A stretch of DNA of 16,242 nt, from NCBI GenBank assembly GCA_039026975.1, contig JBCCLI010000116.1:1-16242 (forward strand). The letters run 5' to 3'. Source of the stretch: JBCBKZ01 sp039026975 (lineage in GTDB: Bacteria; Bacteroidota; Bacteroidia; J057). Below the pieces are notes generated by a model, which did not search any database, was not told the origin of the DNA, and was given only the letters and a program-made list of their open reading frames with translations. Shown here in pieces: positions 1 to 6,912 of this stretch (positions are counted from its first letter, which is position 1; the number at the start of each line of letters is the position of its first letter). Position numbers and translations under genes: made by a program.

Positions 1-71
1 GTACTATAATTTTCTGGTTATTATCCATGAAATGAAGTATTTAATTATCCTTGCCTTAGGATGAGCTGTTA

Positions 72-93
72 GGTTCAGATCATGATCTGAACC
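72..93. repeat. Perfect 22-bp palindrome
   Basis: The sequence reads GGTTCAGATCA followed directly by its exact reverse complement, with no spacer, and the symmetry stops at both flanks (A on the left, G on the right). It covers the stop codon of the transposase remnant on the minus strand (positions 80-82). There is no adjacent T-tract, so it is not an intrinsic terminator. A gapless palindrome of this length could be a dimeric protein's binding site or a junction left by an IS rearrangement. The symmetry is certain; the function is unknown. Confidence 0.8.
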
Positions 94-427
94 GACAATC
101 TTTGATGCAAGGAAATGGCTTACAGCAAGAAAAATGTAGCATTACCCCCACCCCCTTGTATAGCATAGATAAGGTCATCAAATGAATTCGCTCTTTCCCT
201 CGGCCCCAACAAGTACCATCCAACAATAAGTAGTCTACTTTATGACGGAAAATACTCAGTACTGCCAACAACAGAGGGATACCTAAAATCTCATAGCTTG
301 CTTCACAGAAAAAGCGGGTAAGCCTACGGTAATGACTCGCTAAATCAGAAGAGGAATTCCCTAGAAACCGAGGAACTAACCAACGGAGTTTGTAAAGACA
401 TACACTACGAGCTTGAAGTAGACAACC
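80..427 (-). pseudogene. IS4-family transposase remnant (N-terminal part)
   Basis: The minus strand stays open for 115 codons from the stop at 428-430 to the stop at 80-82, with no ATG near the expected N-terminus. The translation carries IS4-family landmarks in the right order. First comes an ARSVCLYKL segment near the start, then a SHYRRLTRFF segment. Next is DYLLLDGTCWGRGKERIHL, which holds the first catalytic Asp of the DDE triad (the D before GT), followed by a TLSMLYKGVGV strand. Family members continue with a PLFW-like stretch, then a second Asp and a C-terminal Glu. Here the frame leaves the family pattern right after YKGVGV and stops about 20 residues later, so two of three catalytic residues are missing. 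Only roughly the first third of a transposase survives. It is inactive and marks a past insertion beside the S41-type gene. The rest may lie left of the window or be lost; positions 1-71 hold no recognisable continuation. Confidence 0.82.
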
Positions 428-475
428 TCAAAGGAATCTGGCTGTCTTTACAGTTGGCCGTTAACCTATCAGAAT

Positions 476-2545
476 ATGAAGACTACTGGATTTCTCTGCC
501 TACTCTCTTGCTTGTTCTTGCAATCAGCATATTCTCAACAGGCAAAAACCTATCAAACGAAGGAAATCAACTCTACAATAACCATAGATGGGGTAATAAA
601 TGAGAAAGTATGGGAAGAAGTGTCTTGGGCTGGGGACTTCATCCAAACTGAACCTGAGAACGGTGCCAAACCTACCTTTAACACCCAATTCAAGATTTTG
701 TATGATCAAGCCAACTTGTACGTTGCCATCAGAGCATTTGACAAGCAAGCTGACAGGATAGTCGTTTCTCATATGCCCAGGGATTTTTTCGATGGAGATT
801 ATGTAGAAATAAATATCGATAGTGATTTTGACAGAAAAGATGCCTTCTCATTTACGGTTACTGCTGCCGGGATAAGAGGGGATGAGCACATCCTCACCTC
901 TGATAACTGGTTCAATGACTGGAACCCATCATGGACTACGAAAACCAGCATTGACCAAGAAGGATGGACGGCAGAGCTTGAAATACCCCTTACTGAGCTT
1001 GAGATCTATGAGAAAAAGGAAAAGTGGGGTATACAGGTAAATAGAAGCCTTGAAAGGCTGGATGAGGGATCATCCTGGACCAGTATTCCAGATGAAGACA
1101 AATGGGTTGAATCCTTTGGTTTACTGGAAGGAATAGAAAATGCCCCTATTGGTAAGCGTTTTACCTATCAAGAGGAAATACTGCATGAATTATTACAGGA
1201 GGACTTCAAGGCACTATATCATTCCCTAAAAATATCCTACCCCTCCTTATACCGCTACAGAAGTGAGGAATACATGAATCACTTCTACACCCAAACCTTA
1301 GCAAATCTACAAGAGGGAAATACCTTAAGGGACTTCTACAAAATCATTTCATCCTTTATCAGCAAAATTGGGGACGGACATATGAAGGTAGCCTTCCCCA
1401 CCTATTTCTTCGAATCCGAGTATGAGAATAAAAAGAGGTTCCCTTTCAAAGTAACATTCCTTAAGGAGGAAGCTTTCATTGCTGAGAACTATTCGGGTAA
1501 TGACCTCTTAAGCCATGCGAGAATCCTTTCTATAGAAGGAGAATCCATACAAAGTCTCACAAGCAAAATAGCTGAATTCATTCCATCAGACGGGTACAAT
1601 GTAACGGGCAAATACCACAAGATGGCTGATAATTTCTCTTTCTACTATTCGCTAGTCTCTGACACCAGTGATAGCATTAACATAGACTTCGTCCCTGAAG
1701 GCCAAACTAATGTTCAGTCAGCCTCCGTAGGCTTGATACCCGAATCTACCATTCGGCAAATCATGGTAGATAAGCACCTGTCTCCATCCGAGACCACTTT
1801 TGACTACAAAAGGAAAGGCGATGTTGGTGTAATGACCCTAAGGACCTTTAACTATCCTGATAGCTTTATGCCGTTTGTTGATGAAAGTTTCAAAGAAATA
1901 GCAGAGGCAAATCTTAAAAAGCTAATCCTGGATCTTAGGGGAAACGGAGGAGGAGAGGAGTCAAATGCCATACATCTGTACTCCTACCTTACTACCGGGC
2001 CTTTTTTGTATTATGACAGGTATGAGGTGAATGCCCCGCCCCAAAAAACCATTGACCAGGAATCCACCCTGATATCATATGAAACTCTAAATTTTTTCTC
2101 TAGTATCAGTGCTATTGATGGTGAAAACAGATGTATTCTCTCCAAGCTGGAAACATTAGGAGATCAGTTTCTAGATCCCAAACAACTCATTAGCCCAAAG
2201 TCAGAAAACCACTTTGATGGCGAAGTGGTGGTATTAATAGATGGAGGCAGTTTTTCTGCTACTTCAGAAGTTTGTGCCATTATGCAAAGAGATAAAAGAG
2301 CCACTTTCATAGGAGAAGAAACCGGAGGTGGATTTGACGGAAATACGAGTGGAATCTATGACCAGATCACCTTACCTAATTCCAGACTTACTATAAAAGT
2401 TCCTTTGATAAAGTATGTGAGCGCCGTGGAGGAGGCTGATTTCCTTTATGGTCGAGGGGTGATACCAGATTTTTCGGTTAAGGCCTATGGAAAAACTAAC
2501 AGAGACCAAATGATGGATTTCGCGCTGAAATATCTTCGGAGGTGA
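476..2545 (+). CDS. Secreted CBM9-like domain / S41 peptidase fusion protein
   Basis: This 689-residue protein starts with a Sec-type signal peptide (MKTTGFLCLLSCLFLQSAYS, cleavage probably after residue 20), so it should reach the periplasm or cell surface. Residues about 28-220 form a CBM9-like beta-sandwich of the kind found at the N-terminus of DUF5916 proteins: TIDGVINEKVWEE (36-48), ILYDQANLYVAIRAFD (74-89), DYVEINIDSDFD (108-119) and a closing WGIQVNR...GLLEGI. Residues about 230-670 are an S41 (C-terminal-processing/tricorn-like) peptidase. It has IGDGHM (298-303), LILDLRGNGGG (483-493), the nucleophile loop GGSFSATSE (590-598, Ser594 or Ser592 the likely nucleophile), GEETGGG (613-619) and a terminal GRGVIPD (659-665). 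The Lys of the Ser-Lys dyad of CtpA-type enzymes is not in the expected place; EETGGG fits the tricorn/IRBP-like branch. The CBM9-like module normally precedes a beta-barrel, so this architecture is unusual. The ATG has no Shine-Dalgarno site, as is common in Bacteroidota. The substrate is unknown. It is convergent with the DUF4139 remnant and not in the glycogen operon. Confidence 0.88.
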   Translation: MKTTGFLCLLSCLFLQSAYSQQAKTYQTKEINSTITIDGVINEKVWEEVSWAGDFIQTEPENGAKPTFNTQFKILYDQANLYVAIRAFDKQADRIVVSHMPRDFFDGDYVEINIDSDFDRKDAFSFTVTAAGIRGDEHILTSDNWFNDWNPSWTTKTSIDQEGWTAELEIPLTELEIYEKKEKWGIQVNRSLERLDEGSSWTSIPDEDKWVESFGLLEGIENAPIGKRFTYQEEILHELLQEDFKALYHSLKISYPSLYRYRSEEYMNHFYTQTLANLQEGNTLRDFYKIISSFISKIGDGHMKVAFPTYFFESEYENKKRFPFKVTFLKEEAFIAENYSGNDLLSHARILSIEGESIQSLTSKIAEFIPSDGYNVTGKYHKMADNFSFYYSLVSDTSDSINIDFVPEGQTNVQSASVGLIPESTIRQIMVDKHLSPSETTFDYKRKGDVGVMTLRTFNYPDSFMPFVDESFKEIAEANLKKLILDLRGNGGGEESNAIHLYSYLTTGPFLYYDRYEVNAPPQKTIDQESTLISYETLNFFSSISAIDGENRCILSKLETLGDQFLDPKQLISPKSENHFDGEVVVLIDGGSFSATSEVCAIMQRDKRATFIGEETGGGFDGNTSGIYDQITLPNSRLTIKVPLIKYVSAVEEADFLYGRGVIPDFSVKAYGKTNRDQMMDFALKYLRR

Positions 2546-3157
2546 TCAAGGTAGCTTCTTCTCTATCCATAGCTAATCCAGATGCCCTCATACTAACTAC
2601 TACTTCTTCAAGCACATAAACCTCCTGCTTTGTATATCCTTTTGAATACACTTTATCATACGCAAAAGATAGATACCAAGGATTGATTTTGGGTTTCCAA
2701 GCTTCCTCTTTAGGATCTATGCTAGAGAAGGAAAGTACCACTTTCTCCTAATCCTCTTGTGTATTCTGGCAGATAGAAGCTTTGTATATCAGGGTAGCTG
2801 ATTTCGAAAGATCTGAGATTTTCACGTCGTATTTCGGCTTCCAGCCGGCATTAGATACCAGGTAAGAAATTCCAAAAAGGTTTTCGTTTGCTTATTAGCC
2901 TTCACCAAAATATCAATTTCAGAGATAGCCTTTCCTTCTACTTGTCCGGTATTGAGCTGGTTTTGATACTTCTTCTTCTGTTTCTCTAGCTCCCTTAACT
3001 CATTTTGGATCCTGAGCTCTTTTTTCTTCATTCCTACCAATTCACTTTCATAGAAGCTAAGGCCTCTTCTAGCTGGAAAATGCTTACTCCCCCTCACCTG
3101 AGGCCGAATGCCTTGACCGAAATATACTTCATACTGTTTCCCAAACAAGACCAGCAC
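2546..3157 (-). pseudogene. MuiA/DUF4139-family protein remnant, frameshifted and truncated
   Basis: Two overlapping minus-strand frames together give the middle of a mucoidy-inhibitor-A-like (DUF4139) protein. From about 3061 the first frame reads LSFYESEL, then a Lys/Glu-rich coiled coil ending ELEKQKKKYQNQL, then EIDILVKANKQTKTFLEF. The match then moves to another frame at about 2867-2869, consistent with loss of one T in a T-run, and continues SYLVSNAGWKPKYDVKISD, LIYKAS and QNTQED. An in-frame TAG at 2748-2750 sits where the family has a conserved Trp. After it come KVVLSFSSIDPKEEAWKP and INPWYLSF. Homology ends against the stop codon of the convergent S41 gene at 2545, so the C-terminal domain is gone. 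Residues upstream of 3061 (GTG-started frame to 3157) are unlike the family, so the N-terminus is also missing. Full-length relatives have roughly 550-650 residues; about 170 remain. I saw nothing recognisable between 3158 and 3321. Confidence 0.82.
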
Positions 3158-3321
3158 TGAAGGAATGGCTGTATGGATTCTGAAAACACTCCCGGGAGAA
3201 AGGCTTGCAGGGTTATTTCTTTCCAGAGGGAAACAGGGATGTGTGGATCTTTTACTGCTTACAGATCATATTAGCTACTCTTTTGCAGCCAATTGTATCG
3301 AGCCTAGGCGGAGGGCTAAAA

Positions 3322-3353
3322 GCTAAAAATCCCCTACACGAATCGTGCAGGGG
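3322..3353 (-). terminator. Intrinsic terminator after the GH31 gene
   Basis: On the minus strand an 11-bp stem (CCCCTGCACGA pairing with TCGTGTAGGGG, one mismatch, tight loop) is followed by ATTTTTAGC. The hairpin lies at 3331-3353, about 28 nt past the GH31 stop codon, with the T-tract at 3330-3324. Placement and shape fit a Rho-independent terminator closing the minus-strand glycogen gene run. Confidence 0.75.
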
Positions 3354-3380
3354 AAGGCTTCCTTCTTTAATTCTCACCTA

Positions 3381-5789
3381 TTAGTTAAAGCCGCCTAAGG
3401 GTTTAACTTTTAGCTCTTCAAAGTTTTTATTTATCACGATAGTTAGGGTAACATCATCACTGGATGGCGTGGAGCTCAACATATGCACTTCTCCATCTAC
3501 TATATACCCAGCTGCTGTGAAGGGAAGTCCATGTATGACCAACTCATATTCATTGTACTCAGAATTATACCTACCCTCTGACTGTTGGGTGAGCTTAAAC
3601 TCCTTCTTGCTGCTCTTTTGGATAAACTCCCTGATCATGAAATTCCCCTGGTGGTGATCATAAAAATCACCGCTATCCTCATACATGTCAGAATGGGCTT
3701 CTTTATGATGGTAGTACGCATGCAGGGTAAGCTGCTCTATTTTCTTTTCTCCTACATACTGCTGTACCGGATAGTGGGGAAGTATGGTTCCGGCACGCAC
3801 AAACATAGGCGTCTGGTTAATGGGGGTTTCTACAGTAAACTCTTCGCGGCCTTTCTGCACTTCATTGGTCCAGTAATTATACCAATGGCCTTTAGGCAGG
3901 TACATTTGTCTACTGCTTTCGCCTTCTCCTATGACCGGACACATAATCAGGTCTTTGCCCAGCCCAAACTCATCCATCCTGTAGTAGGTTTCCTTGTTCT
4001 CCTGATCCAGGTAAACCAGCGGCATCAACATGGGGGTACCCTTATTAGTGTATTTCCAGAAGACCGTATATATATAGGGAAGTAGCTTATACCTAAGTTC
4101 TATAGCCTCTCTCACTAAGTCAGTGATTTCCGGCCCGAATGACCAAGGCTCCTGATCCCCATGATCACCTGAAGAGTGGGTTCTGAAATAAGGATGAAAA
4201 ACGGCCATCTGCACCCAGCGTAGGTATAACTCCCCGCTAGGATCACCTATGAACCCTCCTATGTCTGACCCACAAAAAGAAATACCCGATATACTTAGAC
4301 GCTGGCATTGCATATTAGCTATCCATAGGTGCTCCCAGGTAGCAATATTATCTCCTGTCCACACGGCGGAGTACCGCTGCACCCCTGAGTAGCCAGAACG
4401 AGTCAGCACTACGGGCCTTCTTGGGTATACTGCCTCTTTCACCCCTTCATAGGTAGCACGAGCCATCTGCATACCGTACACATTATGTGCTTTCCTATGG
4501 CTACAGGGATGTCCATCAAAATCATGACGGGTATCATCCGGGAATGTCCCTATGCCAAAAACAGCTGGCTCATTCATGTCATTCCACACCCCATGAATAC
4601 CGGAAGACATGAATTCTTCATATAAGCTTGCCCACCAGGTACGCACTGCAGGATCTGTAAAGTCAGGGAAGTAGCACATCCCAGGCCATACTTCTCCCTC
4701 CATTAAGGGGCCATCTGCCCTTCTACAAAAGTATCCGTTTTCTATTCCCTCCTGATAAACGAAATAGTCTTTATCTTTTTTTATACCAGGATCAATGATA
4801 ACCACTGTTTTAAAACCATCCTCTGCCAACTCCTGGATCATTTGTTTAGGATCAGGGAATCTCTCCTTATCCCAGGTAAAGCACCTGAACCCCTCCATAT
4901 AGTCTATGTCAATGTTAATGACATCACATGGAATCTTTCTTGCCCGCATTTCTCCAGTAATCTCCTTTACCTTTGACTCTGGATAGTAACTCCACTTAGA
5001 CTGTTGGTAGCCAAGAGACCACAAAGGCGGTAATTCAGGAGTGCCCGTCAGGTAGGCATATCTTTCAGATACTTTGGTCAGCTCAGGGCCATAAATGAAG
5101 TAGTAGTTCATTTCGCCTCCAGGAGCCCAAAAGCTGCATACATCCCCTCTTTCATGCCCAAAGTCAAAGTTGGTTCGGAAGGTGTTATCCAGGAATATGC
5201 CATAGGCCATTCCATGATGGAGGCCTAAGTAAAAAGGAATATTCTTGTAGAGAGGATCTCGTTGTTTCTCAAATCCGTAGGTATCAGATCCCCAGTTTTC
5301 CAGCCTCATCCCCCTGAGGTTAAGCTCCCGGGGCTTATCCCCCAGCCCGTAAAAATTTTCCTGCTCTTGAATCCGCTTGCTACAGTAAACTATATTTCCC
5401 CCTCTTTCTCTGTAGGCTTCCCAGTGAAATCCATGCTCGTCCTCATTAATCAACCTCCCTTCTTTATCTACTATGGTTATTTTCAGGGTTTTGGTGATTT
5501 TACAGATGAGTTCTTCTGTGATCAAGTGATACTGATCACCTACCACTTTTACCTGGTAAGAGACCCCTTCCGATGGAAGGTCTTCTTGGATAGCGTAGGA
5601 AAAGTCATCATCAAACCTCCCTTCCGGTGAAAAGCGAAATCTTAAAATTTGGGTAGTAATGATGCTGATTTCCAGTATGGTTTCCGGACAATACAGATAC
5701 AATTTATTCCCATCTTTCTCCCATCTCTGGACTATCTGAGGAGACATTTTTCTACGGACCTCCTCACGTCCCAGTTGCATGTAGTTCAT
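3381..5789 (-). CDS. GH31 alpha-glucosidase, cytoplasmic
   Basis: This 802-residue glycoside hydrolase family 31 protein should release glucose from non-reducing ends of maltooligosaccharides or glycogen chains. The family signatures are all present. They include an N-terminal beta-sandwich (about 20-245), the barrel entry PPLWSLGYQQSKWSYYP (254-270), INIDIDYMEGFRCFTWD (291-307), the nucleophile motif VWNDMNEP with Asp404, the acid/base region YSAVWTGDN with Asp480, and GSDIGGF (507-513). FHPYFRTHSSGDHGDQEPW follows at 531-549, and a C-terminal beta domain carries MYEDSGDFYDHHQG (702-715). There is no signal peptide, which favours an intracellular role in glycogen or maltodextrin turnover. 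It is the last gene of the minus-strand run, 262 bp after the kinase gene, so it may have its own promoter; a terminator follows. Met1 is taken as the start, but Met4 or Met15 is also possible. Substrate choice (alpha-1,4 versus 1,6, hydrolysis versus transfer) cannot be read from the sequence. Confidence 0.93.
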   Translation of the reverse strand: MNYMQLGREEVRRKMSPQIVQRWEKDGNKLYLYCPETILEISIITTQILRFRFSPEGRFDDDFSYAIQEDLPSEGVSYQVKVVGDQYHLITEELICKITKTLKITIVDKEGRLINEDEHGFHWEAYRERGGNIVYCSKRIQEQENFYGLGDKPRELNLRGMRLENWGSDTYGFEKQRDPLYKNIPFYLGLHHGMAYGIFLDNTFRTNFDFGHERGDVCSFWAPGGEMNYYFIYGPELTKVSERYAYLTGTPELPPLWSLGYQQSKWSYYPESKVKEITGEMRARKIPCDVINIDIDYMEGFRCFTWDKERFPDPKQMIQELAEDGFKTVVIIDPGIKKDKDYFVYQEGIENGYFCRRADGPLMEGEVWPGMCYFPDFTDPAVRTWWASLYEEFMSSGIHGVWNDMNEPAVFGIGTFPDDTRHDFDGHPCSHRKAHNVYGMQMARATYEGVKEAVYPRRPVVLTRSGYSGVQRYSAVWTGDNIATWEHLWIANMQCQRLSISGISFCGSDIGGFIGDPSGELYLRWVQMAVFHPYFRTHSSGDHGDQEPWSFGPEITDLVREAIELRYKLLPYIYTVFWKYTNKGTPMLMPLVYLDQENKETYYRMDEFGLGKDLIMCPVIGEGESSRQMYLPKGHWYNYWTNEVQKGREEFTVETPINQTPMFVRAGTILPHYPVQQYVGEKKIEQLTLHAYYHHKEAHSDMYEDSGDFYDHHQGNFMIREFIQKSSKKEFKLTQQSEGRYNSEYNEYELVIHGLPFTAAGYIVDGEVHMLSSTPSSDDVTLTIVINKNFEELKVKPLGGFN

Positions 5790-5856
5790 AATCTAAACCC
5801 TTTCTTGTTAGCAGGTAATTTTCAGGTTAATAAAGTAGGTTGAAACCCTCTGGATG

Positions 5857-5911
5857 GGCTAATTTAGGTAATTTCCAAGAGAGCGTAACTACCATTACCT
5901 ATAAATTAGCC
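5857..5911. repeat. Imperfect inverted repeat between the kinase and GH31 genes
   Basis: The left arm (5857-5872, GGCTAATTTAGGTAAT) is matched by the reverse complement of the right arm (5894-5911, GGCTAATTTATAGGTAAT). Sixteen bases pair with a single 2-nt bulge, around a 21-nt spacer. It occupies the middle of the 262-bp gap upstream of GH31. A short second dyad (GTCTAAATAGAC, 5912-5923) and a T6 run on the plus strand follow at once. It could form an mRNA stem-loop in the operon leader or spacer, or be a protein site or small mobile repeat. No minus-strand T-tract follows, so it is not a standard terminator for the kinase operon. Confidence 0.65.
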
Positions 5912-6051
5912 GTCTAAATAGACCCTTTTTTAACGTCAAGATTTCAGGAAACCAGTTATATGACTGCTGCAAACGTTCCCGATGGCAGTATTTTCCTTAT
6001 CTACTACCTGGCCTCATTCTCTCTGACAAAAAGTAAGATGGATTATACTAC

Positions 6052-6906
6052 TTAGTCTGGAGAATATTCTTTCAAATACTTCTCAAAAAGCGCATCAATA
6101 GGAGAATGAATACATTTCCCCGCTTTTAGGTTCTTCTCTTCCATAGCCAGCTGTAAGAATTCATAAAAATAATGACCTATGGAACCTATAATGTCTATCT
6201 CCATACTCGAGGACTCCTTATAATGGCAGACCGTAGTTTCCAGAAATAATCTAAACCTCCGCTGAAGCATCTCTCTGATTTCTGCATAGTCTGTAAAGGA
6301 AGCTATCAAGGGACACATAGCTGCCAGGGCCAGATTAGGTCGGGCATCTTTCTGAATATCTAATACGAGCTCATACAGGGGTTTTTGGTAATGCGCTTCT
6401 ACTGAAGCCCTAATTTTAGGGGAGAAAAAATGATGGGCCATCCCCTTAATAAACTGTCTACCCAGATCTGCTCCTCCCCCTTCATCTCCTACTAAGTATC
6501 CCCAGCCCCCCTTTCTTTCTATAACCTTTCCCTGCTTGAATAGGCATGAATTAGAACCCGTCCCTAGAATACAGACTATCCCTTCCTCTCGTTGGGTGGC
6601 GTGAGCTGCTCCTTCTAAGTCTGTAAATAAGATGAAAGATGAAGCAGATAAATGATTCTGTAAAGACGTTAACAGCAGCCCTTGATAAGAAGAGGAAGAT
6701 AATCCAGCCCCATAGAAAATGACTTTATCTATTTTTGTGAGTCTATGTTCTCTGAAAATCTTACCCAGGTCTTGTTGGAGGCTTTCCTGTTCCAGGGTGC
6801 TGGGATTTAGTCCCAGGCTACGGAAGGATATTAGGGGCAAGCCCTCTCTATGCCATCTCCACTCCGTTTTGGTAGCTCCACTTTCTGCCAACAAAAAGCT
6901 TCCCAT
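6052..6906 (-). CDS. BadF/BadG/BcrA-type sugar kinase (GlcNAc-kinase-like)
   Basis: This 284-residue soluble protein of the ASKHA fold is of the kind annotated as N-acetylglucosamine kinase in Bacteroidota. It transfers ATP phosphate to an amino sugar or hexose. Visible signatures are a phosphate-1 loop ESGATKTEW (8-16), the connecting segment FYGAGLSS (64-71), a phosphate-2 motif CILGTGSNS (112-120), the substrate/hinge region GGWGYLVGDEGGGADLGRQ (133-151) and an adenosine-side GSIGHYF (241-247). Length is normal for the family. The start is ATG, 6 bp after the GH57-like stop codon, with AAGGATAAGG just upstream as a possible weak ribosome site. This spacing indicates co-transcription with the glycogen genes. 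Context suggests it might phosphorylate glucose released by the GH31 enzyme, but the family more often uses N-acetylglucosamine, and the sequence does not decide between them. Confidence 0.88.
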   Translation of the reverse strand: MGSFLLAESGATKTEWRWHREGLPLISFRSLGLNPSTLEQESLQQDLGKIFREHRLTKIDKVIFYGAGLSSSSYQGLLLTSLQNHLSASSFILFTDLEGAAHATQREEGIVCILGTGSNSCLFKQGKVIERKGGWGYLVGDEGGGADLGRQFIKGMAHHFFSPKIRASVEAHYQKPLYELVLDIQKDARPNLALAAMCPLIASFTDYAEIREMLQRRFRLFLETTVCHYKESSSMEIDIIGSIGHYFYEFLQLAMEEKNLKAGKCIHSPIDALFEKYLKEYSPD

Positions 6907-6912
6907 ACTACC

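Noticed and set aside
3585..4085. Plus-strand 166-codon open frame within the GH31 gene
   Set aside because: It lies entirely antisense to the conserved GH31 coding region, and its translation has no family features.
5262..5630. Plus-strand 122-codon open frame antisense to GH31
   Set aside because: Shadow of the GH31 N-terminal domain with no recognisable motif or ribosome site.
5966..5989. GCAAACGTTCCC inside an ACTGC...GCAGT dyad, resembling a LacI-family operator or a hairpin terminator
   Set aside because: Operator symmetry fits only 8 of 12 positions, the stem is 5 bp, and no T-tract follows on the minus strand.
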